Positions 1 to 8,522 of a DNA stretch of 64,000 bases are shown piece after piece. A program made the position numbers and the translations under genes. How positions within the stretch are numbered: position 1 is the first letter of the stretch; every line of letters starts with the position of its first letter. This DNA is from Sphingobium scionense (GTDB lineage Bacteria; Pseudomonadota; Alphaproteobacteria; Sphingomonadales; Sphingomonadaceae). Location of the stretch: contig NZ_JACIEU010000016.1 in NCBI RefSeq assembly GCF_014197035.1, forward strand, positions 1 to 64,000, read 5' to 3'. Under the pieces are notes generated by a model that was not told the DNA's origin, ran no database searches, and was given only the letters and a program-made list of their open reading frames with translations.

Positions 1-38
1 ATGATGGTTTCCAAAGTTGGTGTCGCAACCCCTCGGAA

Positions 39-305
39 TCATATCGAAACTCGGCCGTCCACCGTTACGTCAGCGTTCTGACACAGCCTCTCAGAATCTT
101 CAGGCCGTGACCGTTCCAAAGATGAATCGAAGGCGTTCCGCAGAGTAGAAAGCGCTTCAGCATCCGACAATTTGGTGCAAGACGTCTTATGAAATTCGTA
201 ATCCATCCTGAGAAACAAGATTCCCAGTCCGACGATGGCTACTCCAACAGCGACCACTCCGAGTACGAACTTAACAATCCGGCTCATGCACGCCCTGTAA
301 TCCAT
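39..305 (-). CDS. small hypothetical membrane-anchored protein
   Basis: An 88-residue reading frame that I do not recognise. Residues 7-33 begin MSRIVK and form one strongly hydrophobic segment, followed by a short polar tail with two cysteines, so an N-terminally anchored protein with a small periplasmic or cytosolic tail is likely. An internal ATG at 287 would place the start directly before the membrane segment and is an equally good start. The surrounding DNA is less GC-rich than the rest of the window. Whether it is expressed is uncertain. Confidence 0.35.
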   Translation of the reverse strand: MDYRACMSRIVKFVLGVVAVGVAIVGLGILFLRMDYEFHKTSCTKLSDAEALSTLRNAFDSSLERSRPEDSERLCQNADVTVDGRVSI

Positions 306-383
306 TAACGTTGCCGCTGAGTGTATCCTTCCCGTCGAAGGCGCAAGTGCTGTAAATGACTATTTCTGGTCGCTCCCGCCCCC

Positions 384-836
384 TCACTGCCCCGCCGGGG
401 CATAGGTCCAGTTCTGGGCGTTGCTGCCGTCCATCATCGCGGTTTCGGCCATCAGCAGGCGGCCTTCGCGCCAGTAGCGGATGCGCTGGGGATAATCATG
501 GTCGGGATTGGCGAAGCTGATGTCGCGCACGCCCTGTTCCAGCACGGGGAAGACCGTCTCCTTGCCGCCCTCCGGCGCGGCGTGCAGCGTCAGCGTTCCA
601 TCCGCCGCCCGCACGATCCGCATCACCTCCCAGCTTTGCAGGCTTTCGCCGCGACCGGTGCGGCCCATGCCGATCATCACCCCGCCGCGCGGCAGCGACC
701 AGAGTTCCTCGGTCCAGCGGTCGCCCCGTTCCTGCTGCCATTCGCCGGTCAGCCATTCGGGCAGGTCCGCCGCCTGCGCCAGCGGTGCCGCGCCCAGCAT
801 CAGCGCCGCCAGCATGATCGATACGCTCTTCTTCAC
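384..836 (-). CDS. DUF6265-type secreted protein
   Basis: 150 residues with a clear Sec signal peptide (MKKSV, a hydrophobic run, then a PLAQA-A cleavage site near residue 22). The mature part opens with LPEWLTGEWQ and contains a W-x-RGGVMIGMGR segment and a closing HDYPQRIRYWREG motif. These are typical of the DUF6265 family of small exported beta-rich proteins, whose biochemical role is unknown. It is transcribed away from aguA, with about 100 bp between the two starts. Family assignment is from recalled pattern, not a search. Confidence 0.75.
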   Translation of the reverse strand: MKKSVSIMLAALMLGAAPLAQAADLPEWLTGEWQQERGDRWTEELWSLPRGGVMIGMGRTGRGESLQSWEVMRIVRAADGTLTLHAAPEGGKETVFPVLEQGVRDISFANPDHDYPQRIRYWREGRLLMAETAMMDGSNAQNWTYAPAGQ

Positions 837-937
837 CCGCTACACCCTCTGTCCAGACCCGCGACCCTGCGCTATGGAGCGCGCAACATCTCTCCCGCTA
901 TCTCGGACCGGCCAGCGCGCCGGGCAAGGACAAATCT

Positions 938-1930
938 ATGACTTTTCGCATGCCTGCCGAATGGGCGCCGCACGACTGGACCTGGATCGGCTTCCCGACC
1001 AACCCGGAAGAATGGCCCGGCGCCTTTGACGGCGCGCGCCGCCAGATCGCCGATTTCGCCAGCGCGCTCCATGCCGATGGCAAGGGCGAAGAGGTGCGGC
1101 TGGTCGTCGCCAATGAGGCGGATGCCGACGCTGCGCGTGCCCTGGTGGCACCGGGTGTCACCATCGCCGTCCACAGGCTGGGCGACGTATGGCTGCGCGA
1201 CACCGCGCCGATCGCCGTGCTGAACGGGGTCACGGGGGAACGCGCACTGGTCGATTTCGGCTTCAACGGCTGGGGCGGCAAATATCAGATGCCCGGCGAC
1301 GAGGATATCGGCGCGCGCCTGGCCGCGACCACCGGTATGGCGACCTCGACCCAGAACTGGGTGTTCGAGGGCGGCGCGATCGACACCGACGGCACCGGCC
1401 TGTTCGTGACGACCGAACAATGCCTGCTCAACCCCAATCGCAACCCGGACCTCGATCGCGGCAAGATCGAGACGCTGCTGGCCGGCGCGCTCGGCCTGTC
1501 CGACATGTTGTGGCTGGGCGATGGCCTGCTCAATGACCATACCGACGGCCATGTCGACAATCTCGCCCGCTTCGTCGCGCCGGGCAAGCTGGCGCTGCCG
1601 ATCGCGACCACGCCGGACGATCCCAACACGGCGATCTATGCCGACGCCCGTGCCCGCGCCAAGGCGCATGGCGTCGAGGTGGTCGACATTCCCTCGCCCG
1701 GCCTGGTGCTGGTGGATGGCGAGGCGATCCCGGCCAGCTACATGAATTTCTATGTCGGCAATGCCGCCGTCATCGTCCCCATCTATGGCCAGCCCAATGA
1801 CCAGGCGGCGCTCGACGCCTTCGCCCCCTTCTTCCCGGAGCGTCGGATCGTTGGCCTGCGCAGCGACGCGATCCTGTCGGGCGGCGGCAGCTTCCATTGC
1901 TGCAGCCAGCAGATGCCCTCGCTGGTCTAA
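938..1930 (+). CDS. aguA: agmatine deiminase
   Basis: Hydrolyses agmatine to N-carbamoylputrescine and ammonia, the first step of the arginine-decarboxylase route to putrescine. It is cytoplasmic. The 330 residues show the family hallmarks: N-terminal MPAEWAPHDWTWIGFP, the substrate-binding WLRDTAPI, the NDHTDGHVDNLARF stretch with the catalytic His-Asp pair, and the C-terminal GGGSFHCCSQQ, where Cys321 is the expected amidinotransferase-type nucleophile. An AAGGAC ribosome site precedes the ATG. The next pathway enzyme, aguB, lies 490 bp downstream on the same strand, so both steps are encoded together. The length is at the short end for the family but all catalytic motifs are present. Confidence 0.96.
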   Translation: MTFRMPAEWAPHDWTWIGFPTNPEEWPGAFDGARRQIADFASALHADGKGEEVRLVVANEADADAARALVAPGVTIAVHRLGDVWLRDTAPIAVLNGVTGERALVDFGFNGWGGKYQMPGDEDIGARLAATTGMATSTQNWVFEGGAIDTDGTGLFVTTEQCLLNPNRNPDLDRGKIETLLAGALGLSDMLWLGDGLLNDHTDGHVDNLARFVAPGKLALPIATTPDDPNTAIYADARARAKAHGVEVVDIPSPGLVLVDGEAIPASYMNFYVGNAAVIVPIYGQPNDQAALDAFAPFFPERRIVGLRSDAILSGGGSFHCCSQQMPSLV

Positions 1931-1977
1931 GGGTTAGTCCCCCGTTGCGGGGATGCTCATGCGGGCGCAATTTCCGG

Positions 1978-2002
1978 GCCGGGCGACGCAGCATCGCCCG
2001 GC
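1978..2002 (+). other. stem-loop ahead of the DUF2501 gene
   Basis: A perfect 9-bp inverted repeat (GCCGGGCGA / TCGCCCGGC) with a 7-nt loop sits 47 bp after aguA and just before the AGGAG ribosome site of the next gene. No U-tract follows. It could be an aguA transcript end or a 5' leader structure; the sequence does not decide. Confidence 0.5.
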
Positions 2003-2019
2003 ATCAGGAGCATTGCCCC

Positions 2020-2352
2020 ATGTTTCGTCCGATCCTTGCCACTTCACTGATCCTGCTGGCCACCAGCGCCGGCACCGCTCAATTGCCCAGCATCATCGGC
2101 ATGGGCGCCGACAATGCCGCCGGCGTGCTGGGCTATTGCGTCAAGAACCGGCTCGTTGACGCGACGAGTGCCAATGCCATGCTGGACAAGCTGAACAAGA
2201 AACCGGGCGTGAAGGGCTCGGGTGCATTCAAGTCTGGCGAGACCGGCATCATCCATGCCGGCAAGAAGGACATCTCGCTCGACAGCCTGAAGGGCGATGC
2301 CAAGGGCAAGATGTGCGCCATGGTGCTCAAGCAATCGGCTTCCTTGCTGTAG
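2020..2352 (+). CDS. DUF2501 family secreted protein
   Basis: 110 residues starting at an ATG 9 bases after AGGAG. A signal peptide (MFRPILATSLILLATSAGTA) is followed by a small domain with two cysteines (GYCVKNRL and KGKMCAMVL) that could form a disulfide. It has the pattern of DUF2501 proteins such as E. coli YjjA, a periplasmic protein of unknown function. It lies between aguA and aguB on the same strand, but nothing in it suggests a polyamine role. Family call is from recalled pattern. Confidence 0.7.
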   Translation: MFRPILATSLILLATSAGTAQLPSIIGMGADNAAGVLGYCVKNRLVDATSANAMLDKLNKKPGVKGSGAFKSGETGIIHAGKKDISLDSLKGDAKGKMCAMVLKQSASLL

Positions 2353-2420
2353 GCGCTTCCCGGTAGCGCGGCGGCGCCATAGCCCCTATATCGCGCGGCG
2401 AACCCATCATGGAGTGATGA

Positions 2421-3269
2421 ATGACCCGCGTGACCGTCGCCGCCCTGCAGCTCGCCTTTTCGGACGACATGGCCGACAATATCGCCATGGTCGCCGATCA
2501 TGTGCGCAAGGCCGCAATCCGCGGGGCGAAGATCATCCTGCCGCCCGAACTGTTCGAGGGCCATTATTTCTGCCGGCAAGAGGACGAAGCCCTGTTCGAC
2601 CGCGCCCAGCCGACCGAGCAGCACCCCGCCGTGCAGGAAATGCGCAAGCTGGCCAAGGATCTGGGCGTCTATATCCCGACCAGCTATTTCGAACGCGACG
2701 GCCATCATTATTACAACTCGCTGGCCATGATCGACGACGAAGGCGAGATCATGGGCGTCTATCGCAAGAGCCACATTCCCGACGGACCGGGTTATGAGGA
2801 AAAATATTATTTCCGTCCCGGCAACACCGGCTTCAAGGTGTGGCCGACCAAATATGGCACCATCGGCGTCGGCATCTGCTGGGACCAATGGTATCCCGAA
2901 ACCGCGCGCTGCATGGCGCTGATGGGCGCGGAAATGCTGTTCTATCCCACCGCGATCGGCTCCGAACCCTATGATGCGGATCTGGACACCAGCCGCATGT
3001 GGCGCCGCGCGATGATCGGCCATGCGGTCAGCAACTGCATGCCGGTGATCGCCGCCAACCGCATCGGCGAGGAAGAAGGCCAGAAATTCTATGGCCACAG
3101 CTTCATCAGCGACGAATGGGGCGATTATCTCGCTGATGCTGACGCGAAGGACAATGGCGCACTGGTCGCCACGCTGGACCTCGCCAAGGCGAAGATCCAC
3201 CGCGCCGGCATGGGCTTTTTCCGCGATCGCCGCCCCGAACTGTACGGCCGTATCGCGCAGGATATCTGA
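2421..3269 (+). CDS. aguB: N-carbamoylputrescine amidase
   Basis: Nitrilase-superfamily amidase that converts N-carbamoylputrescine to putrescine, CO2 and ammonia, the partner of aguA upstream. The 282 residues match the family length. The Glu-Lys-Cys triad is visible: Glu43 in [11 protein letters not shown], Lys116 in YRKSHIPDG and Cys153 in [12 protein letters not shown]. The [15 protein letters not shown] segment is characteristic of AguB as opposed to other nitrilases. The ATG at 2421 follows GGAGTG. aguA and aguB together complete arginine-derived putrescine synthesis from agmatine. Confidence 0.96.
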   Translation: MTRVTVAALQLAFSDDMADNIAMVADHVRKAAIRGAKIILPPELFEGHYFCRQEDEALFDRAQPTEQHPAVQEMRKLAKDLGVYIPTSYFERDGHHYYNSLAMIDDEGEIMGVYRKSHIPDGPGYEEKYYFRPGNTGFKVWPTKYGTIGVGICWDQWYPETARCMALMGAEMLFYPTAIGSEPYDADLDTSRMWRRAMIGHAVSNCMPVIAANRIGEEEGQKFYGHSFISDEWGDYLADADAKDNGALVATLDLAKAKIHRAGMGFFRDRRPELYGRIAQDI

Positions 3270-3300
3270 TAGTGTCCGCTACCCGGACCAGGATCGGCTG

Positions 3301-3627
3301 ATGCCCTCGATCCTGGTCTATATCGCCGCCGCCCTGGCCGAAATCGCCGGCTGCTTCGCCTTCTGGGCCTGGCTGCGGATGGACAAGTCGATGTTGTGGC
3401 TGATCCCCGGCACGGGGTCGCTGCTGCTCTTCGCCTGGCTGCTGACTTTGGTCGATGCGGCCGCCGCCGGCCGCGCCTATGCGGCCTATGGCGGCGTCTA
3501 TATCAGTTCGGCGCTGCTCTGGCTCTGGCTGGTGGAGGGCGTGCGGCCGGACCGATGGGACATGGCCGGCGTGACGCTCAGCCTCGTCGGCGCCGGCATC
3601 ATCCTGTTCGGCCCGCACCGGGCCTAA
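3301..3627 (+). CDS. ynfA: YnfA-type small multidrug-resistance-like membrane protein
   Basis: 108 residues, exactly the usual YnfA length, with four predicted membrane helices (about 4-22, 32-50, 60-80, 86-104). The family motifs [11 protein letters not shown], the central AAYGGVYI and the terminal [16 protein letters not shown] are present. YnfA proteins belong to the drug/metabolite transporter superfamily and work as small dimers; the true substrate is unsettled. The ATG at 3301 fits the family N-terminus [17 protein letters not shown]. It lies 31 bp after aguB, possibly co-transcribed. Its stop overlaps the stop of the convergent glycosylase gene by 4 bp. Confidence 0.93.
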   Translation: MPSILVYIAAALAEIAGCFAFWAWLRMDKSMLWLIPGTGSLLLFAWLLTLVDAAAAGRAYAAYGGVYISSALLWLWLVEGVRPDRWDMAGVTLSLVGAGIILFGPHRA

Positions 3628-4304
3628 TTGGCGGACGTCAGCCCCGCCAGTTCCACTGCCCGCGCGAACACCGCCTCGAACATCTCCGCCGTCAGCCGGT
3701 TGGTATTCTGGTTGTAGCGCGAACAATGATAGCTATCGATCAGCATCCGCCCGTCCGGCATGCGATGCTCCGCGCCATGCGCAAAACGGGCCTTGGGCAG
3801 CTTGCCGCCAAGCACCTTCACCGCCGACTGATGCGCGATCTCGCCCAGCGCGACGAAGGTCTGCGCGCGCGGCAGTTGCGCCACGCCATCGGCCAGGAAG
3901 GGGCGGCAGGCATGGACTTCAGCCGGCACCGGCTTGTTCTGCGGCGGCAGACAGCGGACCGAATTGATGATGATCGCGTCGCGTAGCTCCAGCCCGTCAT
4001 CGACCCGCGCTTCATAATTGCCCTGCGCCAGGCCGAATTTCTTGAGCGTCGCGAAGAACAGCTCGCCCGCGACATCGCCGGTGAAGGGCCGCCCGGTGCG
4101 GTTCGCGCCCTGCTTGCCCGGCGCCAGGCCGATGATGCCGATCCGCGCCATCGGATCGCCAAAGGCGGGCACCGGCGCGTTCCACCAGTCGGGATGTTCC
4201 GCCCGGCATTCCGCGCGCAGCGCGACCAGGCGCGGGCAGAGCGGACAGTCGCGGGGCGGTTCGCTGGATGCCAGCGGGCTATGATGGGGGCTTTGCAGGA
4301 TCAT
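3624..4304 (-). CDS. uracil-DNA glycosylase, family 5 (UDGb)-like
   Basis: 226 residues from the ATG at 4304; an upstream extension exists but is Arg/Ala-rich read-through. Motif A reads [19 protein letters not shown], the signature of the iron-sulfur UDGb group, which removes uracil and other deaminated bases. Four cysteines that could hold the 4Fe-4S cluster are at CPLC (residues 20 and 23), in SVRCLPP and in VHACRPF. The motif-B-like [12 protein letters not shown] is near the C-terminus. It diverges from folK with only 23 bp between starts. Family 5 versus family 4 is judged from motif A only. Confidence 0.88.
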   Translation of the reverse strand: MILQSPHHSPLASSEPPRDCPLCPRLVALRAECRAEHPDWWNAPVPAFGDPMARIGIIGLAPGKQGANRTGRPFTGDVAGELFFATLKKFGLAQGNYEARVDDGLELRDAIIINSVRCLPPQNKPVPAEVHACRPFLADGVAQLPRAQTFVALGEIAHQSAVKVLGGKLPKARFAHGAEHRMPDGRMLIDSYHCSRYNQNTNRLTAEMFEAVFARAVELAGLTSAN

Positions 4305-4327
4305 GGCGCTCAGATAGGCGCTGCACC

Positions 4328-4837
4328 ATGCCGGACACAAGCCGCCACCTCTATGCGCTCTCGATCGGGTCGAACCGGCCGCTCTCGGCCCGGCTGACGC
4401 CGCCGCGCCTGCTGGCCGAGGCGGTGCGTCGGATCGGCGCGCTGGGCGATGTCGTCGCGCTGTCGTCGACGATCGAGACGCCGCCGCTCGGCCCCTCGCG
4501 CCGCCGCTTCGCCAATGCCGCGCTGCTGGTCGACAGCGCCCTGCCCCCGTCCGCCATGCTGGCCGCGCTGCAGGGAATCGAGACCGGGCTCGGCCGTCGC
4601 CGCTTCCAGCGATGGGGGGCACGCCGGCTCGACATCGACATCATCCTCTGGTCGGGCGGGCGCTGGCGCAGCCGCGACCTCCTCATCCCCCACCCCGCCT
4701 TCACCCAGCGCGACTTCGTCCTGCGCCCGCTCTGCGCCATTGCGCCCGACTGGAAATCCCCGCCTTCCGGGCAGAGCGTGCGGCATCTGCACGCGCTTTT
4801 GCGAAAAGCGACCTATCATCGTGCCACAAGAGGTTGA
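4328..4837 (+). CDS. folK: 2-amino-4-hydroxy-6-hydroxymethyldihydropteridine diphosphokinase (HPPK)
   Basis: Transfers pyrophosphate from ATP to 6-hydroxymethyl-dihydropterin in folate synthesis. The 169 residues contain the opening ALSIGSNRP, the SSTIETPPLGPSRRRFANAALLV core, the ETGLGRRRFQRWGARRLDIDIILW signature (pterin and Mg-ATP binding acidic pair DIDI) and HPAFTQRDFVLRPL near the end. The start at 4328 directly precedes the family N-terminus; upstream sequence is read-through of the divergent glycosylase promoter. It stands immediately before tRNA-Lys. Confidence 0.95.
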   Translation: MPDTSRHLYALSIGSNRPLSARLTPPRLLAEAVRRIGALGDVVALSSTIETPPLGPSRRRFANAALLVDSALPPSAMLAALQGIETGLGRRRFQRWGARRLDIDIILWSGGRWRSRDLLIPHPAFTQRDFVLRPLCAIAPDWKSPPSGQSVRHLHALLRKATYHRATRG

Positions 4838-4878
4838 CCAGCCGCGCGCGCGCCACTAGTGCGAGCGGTCTCGACAGG

Positions 4879-4954
4879 GGGTCCATAGCTCAGTCGGTAG
4901 AGCAACTGACTTTTAATCAGTAGGTCGCTGGTTCGAACCCAGCTGGACTCACCA
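4879..4954 (+). tRNA. tRNA-Lys(UUU), island integration site
   Basis: A 76-nt gene including encoded CCA. The acceptor stem GGGTCCA pairs with TGGACTC (one G-U), the anticodon arm is ACTGA/TCAGT around loop CTTTTAA, giving anticodon UUU, and the T arm contains GTTCGAACC. The last 45 bases (4910-4954) are repeated exactly at 42565-42609, so the 3' half of the present gene was supplied by the integrated element while tRNA function was kept. Confidence 0.98.
4910..4954 (+). repeat. left attachment repeat (attL) in tRNA-Lys
   Basis: The first copy of an exact 45-bp direct repeat. It starts at the anticodon loop (CTTTTAATCAG) and ends with the encoded CCA; the flanking bases differ from those of the second copy at both ends. 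The tRNA anticodon-to-3'-end segment is a standard crossover target for tyrosine recombinases. Confidence 0.93.
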
Positions 4955-4986
4955 TTTTTAACCTGCAATCAGATACTTAACGCACT

Positions 4987-5301
4987 TCACCTTACAAGAT
5001 CGAGGTGCGGTCGGCTCTGACCGTGTACAAAAGTGTGCGCTGGCACCTCAGACTTTTCAGACACATAACCCTTGGGCTTTGTGTCGCCAAAAATCAGAAG
5101 GTCGGAATATGGCCTGAGATGTTGCACTGACATTTGGGCATATCGCCTGACCAAAACCTCGGACTCCCAGCCGCCCAGCTCCCGAAGTACCCAAAGTTTT
5201 TTTACAGAAGACGATGACTGCGGGGCCGTTTTGCGCGCCCCCTTCGATGATGGCTCGTGCATGAACTGAGCATAGGCAAGCCAAGCCAAGCATAACGACA
5301 A
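4987..5301 (-). pseudogene. tyrosine recombinase (phage-type integrase), C-terminal remnant
   Basis: The final third of this 104-codon frame reads VLRELGGWESEVLVRRYAQM followed by HLRPYSDLL. This matches the box II end of tyrosine recombinases: the LGGW helix replaces LGH-W, and Tyr54 in RRYAQMS is the expected nucleophile. The first 35 residues have no integrase similarity, and the Arg-x-x-His-Arg region and N-terminal domains are missing. Only about 70 residues of the enzyme survive. It points toward and stops 32 bp from the tRNA, the usual integrase position in tRNA-borne islands. Confidence 0.75.
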
Positions 5302-5725
5302 ATTTCTGGCTGGTGCCTCTTAGATTCAATTCTCAGCGGAAATTTACGCCCCGCCCGGGCCGCTTCTCAGTGGAAATCAACAACCTAGTGAATTTCAGCA
5401 GGCAGAAGATACGACTTAGTCTGCCGTCGCCCGCCAAAAAATGACCCGTCCAGCTATTGCCGGACGGGCCAGTGAGCAATGCGCCAACACCGGTGCGCGG
5501 GTGATGATCGAAATCGAAGGCGCCCGGCATCGGCGGATGGCGCATGACCGCACGGTCCGGATCAGCGTGCCGAAATCTCGAGCCTGGGCGGGGGCGAAGA
5601 GCCGCAACCCTGAAGCACGAATGAAAAGCGTGCAGGCACTGATTTTGACAGTCGGACACGTGACAGTCTGAAATGACAGAAAATATCTTGCGAATATCCG
5701 GTCTGCCTTCGTAGCCTGAACAGCG
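5302..5725. other. degenerate non-coding stretch with two IS-end-like repeats
   Basis: There is no convincing gene in these 424 bp. Two near-identical units, TTCTCAGCGGAAATTTAC (about 5330-5347) and TTCTCAGTGGAAATCAAC (about 5364-5381), lie 34 bp apart. Short tandem terminal repeats like these are seen at the ends of IS21-family insertion sequences, but no transposase is present. I read this as insertion-sequence debris between the broken integrase and the first intact cargo gene; the IS family is a guess. Confidence 0.35.
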
Positions 5726-6892
5726 ATGAAAACGGAAATGATCGGACTGCCGCTGGCGCGACGTATTGCGCTGGCCGCCCAGGGTTTTGCCGCCCCTCGC
5801 CCCGGAACAGCCGGCATCAGCCATCTGCGCCGCACGGTCGAGCGCGTGCAACTGCATCAGATCGACAGCGTCAATGTCCTGGCGCGGGCACATTATCTCC
5901 CGGCATTTTCGCGGCTGGGGGCCTATGACCGCAGCGATCTTGATCGACTTGCCTGGGGACCAAGGCGCCAGCGCCGGCTATTTGAATATTGGGCGCACGA
6001 AGCCTCGCTGCTGCCGTTCGACCTGCAACCTTTGCTGCGCTGGCGGATGGAGAGCGCGGATCGCGGCGAAACCGGATGGACCGGCATGCGCCCCTTCGCC
6101 ACCGAACGCCGCGCCCAAGCCATGGCGCTCCTGGCGCGCATCCGATCGGAAGGCGCGATGGCGACATCGGACTTCGAAACCCACAGGGGGCAGTCGGGCT
6201 GGTGGGAATGGAGCGATACCAAGCGCGCATTGGAATGGCTCTTCTGGGCCGGGCACATCACGACGGCAACACGGCGCGGCAGTTTCGAGCGGGTATATGA
6301 TGTGCCCGACCATGTCCTGCCACCTGACATATTGGCCATCCCGACCCCCGCGGCGCCGGACGCGCATCGGGCCTTGATCGAACGGGCTGCGCGATCCCAT
6401 GGCATCGCGACTGAAAGGCAGCTGCGCGACTATTTTCGCCAGCCCCCTGCACAGGCGCGCGCCGCGATAGAGGAACTGGCGCAGGAAGGCATATTGATCC
6501 CGGTCGCAGTGGAAGGATGGCGACATGCCTGGCTCCACCGCGAGGCGAGGCAGCCCCGTCGCATCGATGCGCGAGCGCTGCTGGCGCCGTTCGACCCGCT
6601 CATCTGGGAACGCGACCGGACTGAGCATTTGTTCGGCTTGCGCTATCGCATCGAGATATATGTGCCTGCCGAAAAACGGACATATGGCTATTATGTATTG
6701 CCGTTCCTCCTGGGCGACCGCCTGGTTGCCCGCGTCGATCTGAAGGCGGATCGGGCGGCCTCGGTACTGCTCGCGCGTTCGGTGCATCTGGAGCCCGATG
6801 CCCCTCCGGACGCTCATGACGCCCTGCTCGAAGAGCTCAGCATCATGGCGACCTGGCTGGGCCTTGCCTCGGTCCGCGTGGGGCAGCCCTAG
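5726..6892 (+). CDS. ycaQ: YcaQ/AlkZ-type winged-helix DNA glycosylase
   Basis: 388 residues of the HTH_42 superfamily, whose studied members unhook interstrand crosslinks or bulky alkyl adducts from DNA. The catalytic QxD motif is present in VQLHQIDSVNVLARAHYLP (around residues 45-60), followed by the family landmarks RRLFEYWAHEASLLP and GWWEWSDTKRALEWLFWAG. Near the end is LLAPFDPLIWERDRTEHLFG, also typical. It is the first intact gene of the island and is convergent with the L,D-transpeptidase gene. Its DNA-repair role fits the Ku/LigD pair at the other end. Whether it acts on crosslinks or monoadducts cannot be told from sequence. Confidence 0.88.
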   Translation: MKTEMIGLPLARRIALAAQGFAAPRPGTAGISHLRRTVERVQLHQIDSVNVLARAHYLPAFSRLGAYDRSDLDRLAWGPRRQRRLFEYWAHEASLLPFDLQPLLRWRMESADRGETGWTGMRPFATERRAQAMALLARIRSEGAMATSDFETHRGQSGWWEWSDTKRALEWLFWAGHITTATRRGSFERVYDVPDHVLPPDILAIPTPAAPDAHRALIERAARSHGIATERQLRDYFRQPPAQARAAIEELAQEGILIPVAVEGWRHAWLHREARQPRRIDARALLAPFDPLIWERDRTEHLFGLRYRIEIYVPAEKRTYGYYVLPFLLGDRLVARVDLKADRAASVLLARSVHLEPDAPPDAHDALLEELSIMATWLGLASVRVGQP

Positions 6893-6968
6893 CGCATTGT
6901 CAGCCCGCTGCCGCCACGCCCCGGGCACAGGCCGCCCACGGTCTGCGCGCGTCCGCCGCGGCAGCCCA

Positions 6969-8414
6969 TCAGGGTCCGACATCATCGCCGCCGGCCCGAA
7001 GGCGGGAGCCCTGCCGCTGGCCAAAGCCAAGCGCCTCTGCCACTCGATCATTCCAGCCATAAGGATCTGCCCGGATTACGGGCGCCCCTTGATCATCGAA
7101 CAATATCGTCGAATAGAACAGGCGAACCGGGATTTCCCGCGGCAGTTCGACAAAGCCTTCCTTACCGCTCGCGCGCGCCTTGTTCCATTGATCCAGAATG
7201 CCTTCGTCCCGGGCGATCTTCTCGGCAAAACCCACCGCATCCTCGACCCGGACACAGCCATGGCTGCGCTGGCGCTGAACCTCGGCGAACAACTGCTTGG
7301 CCGGCGTATCATGAAGATAGATTTCATGGTCGTTCTTCATGTCGAACTTGACCATCCCCAGCGAGTTTCTGGGGCCGGGCTGCTGCACGATCCAGCCATC
7401 CTTCCAGACCATGTTGTTGCGCTTCATGTAGCCGGCGCCCTTGCCTGCAATCTCCTTGTTCTGGATCGATCGAGGAACCGTCCAGGTCGGATTGGCGACC
7501 AGCCGATAGATGGGCGACCCCAACTGGGGCGTTTCGGTGTCCGGTTCGCCCACCACCACCTTGCGGGTGTCGGCAATCTTCCCGTCGCGCCAATAAGTGA
7601 GGCGCGCGGCGGCGAGGTTGACGTCGATCCGCGTTCCGGGCGGCGCCCGGTCAAGCCACCGCATCCGCTCCATGGCAACGGCGATTTCCCGCGCCCGATC
7701 GGCATCCGACAGGTTGAGGATTTCAAGGGCCTTTTCGCCGATCACGCCGTCGGGCTTGATGCCATAATCGACCTGCATATGCTTGACGGCGCGCACCAGC
7801 GGCTCGGCGTAGCGATCGCCGGCATTGCCAGCCCGATCCAGATAACCGGACGCGACCAGCTGCCGTTCGATCGCGGGCATGCGGCTGTCGGATGTTCCAG
7901 GATCGATCGGCTTTCCTGCGTCCGGGATGGGTTTTGCGGTATCGCTTCGCTGCTTCCCAAGCGCCAGATAGGCCCGGGAAAGATTGCGATAGTCTTCCTC
8001 CTGCGGCGCAAGGCCATCGAGCCAGCCGCGCAGCTTGCCCGATGCCAGTGCGTCTTTCAGCCCGCGTTCGAGATCCGGCTTGGGCGCGCCCAGTGTGTAG
8101 ACCTCATAGAGCTTTTTGGGGTCGCTCGCGCCGCCAGCCAGCGCCCTGGCATAGCGCAGGGCGCTACGGGTAAGCGCGTCCTGACCGGCGCCTGTTCCTG
8201 GCTCTCCTTCAACGGCGAAGGAGAGATGGTCGAGGCCATGCACGGCGCGACTGTCAATGGCCTGCTTGAGATCATGGACTGCGTCCTCGTTCCACTGCGC
8301 TTGCCGCTGCGCCGACGCCGTGTCGGCCCGGTTTCCGCTGCCCGACTGGCTGCCGCAGGCCGCCAGGGTCAGGGCGATGGCGACCATCGGAAGGGCGACA
8401 AGAGACTTGGGCAC
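6969..8414 (-). CDS. YcbB-like L,D-transpeptidase lipoprotein
   Basis: Builds 3-3 crosslinks in peptidoglycan or attaches proteins to it, in the periplasm. A GTG start at 8414 gives 481 residues and follows AAGGAG by 7 nt. The N-terminus VPKSLVALPMVAIALTLAAC ends in a lipobox (LAAC). A peptidoglycan-binding segment VKHMQVDYGIKPDGVIGEKAL lies around residue 240, and the YkuD domain ends with the catalytic SHGCVRVED (Cys nucleophile) near residue 415. The large size with a long N-terminal scaffold resembles E. coli LdtD/YcbB. The next L,D-transpeptidase lies upstream on the same strand, about 110 bp away. Confidence 0.92.
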   Translation of the reverse strand: MPKSLVALPMVAIALTLAACGSQSGSGNRADTASAQRQAQWNEDAVHDLKQAIDSRAVHGLDHLSFAVEGEPGTGAGQDALTRSALRYARALAGGASDPKKLYEVYTLGAPKPDLERGLKDALASGKLRGWLDGLAPQEEDYRNLSRAYLALGKQRSDTAKPIPDAGKPIDPGTSDSRMPAIERQLVASGYLDRAGNAGDRYAEPLVRAVKHMQVDYGIKPDGVIGEKALEILNLSDADRAREIAVAMERMRWLDRAPPGTRIDVNLAAARLTYWRDGKIADTRKVVVGEPDTETPQLGSPIYRLVANPTWTVPRSIQNKEIAGKGAGYMKRNNMVWKDGWIVQQPGPRNSLGMVKFDMKNDHEIYLHDTPAKQLFAEVQRQRSHGCVRVEDAVGFAEKIARDEGILDQWNKARASGKEGFVELPREIPVRLFYSTILFDDQGAPVIRADPYGWNDRVAEALGFGQRQGSRLRAGGDDVGP

Positions 8415-8442
8415 GCATTTCTCCTTACAAGTTCTTTCCTGC

Positions 8443-8467
8443 AACGCGCGACCCTGGTCGAGGCTCC
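8443..8467 (-). promoter_or_regulatory. weak EcfG-like promoter before the L,D-transpeptidase
   Basis: Reads GGAGC-N16-CGTT on the minus strand, one mismatch in the -35 against GGAAC. The -10 is about 29 bp before the GTG start, leaving room for the ribosome site. The mismatch is at a well-conserved position, so this is a candidate only. Confidence 0.3.
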
Positions 8468-8522
8468 GGCGCATCGGCGCGGCCTTGCCATTGATCGGAC
8501 GCCACAGGCACGACAACGCCCC

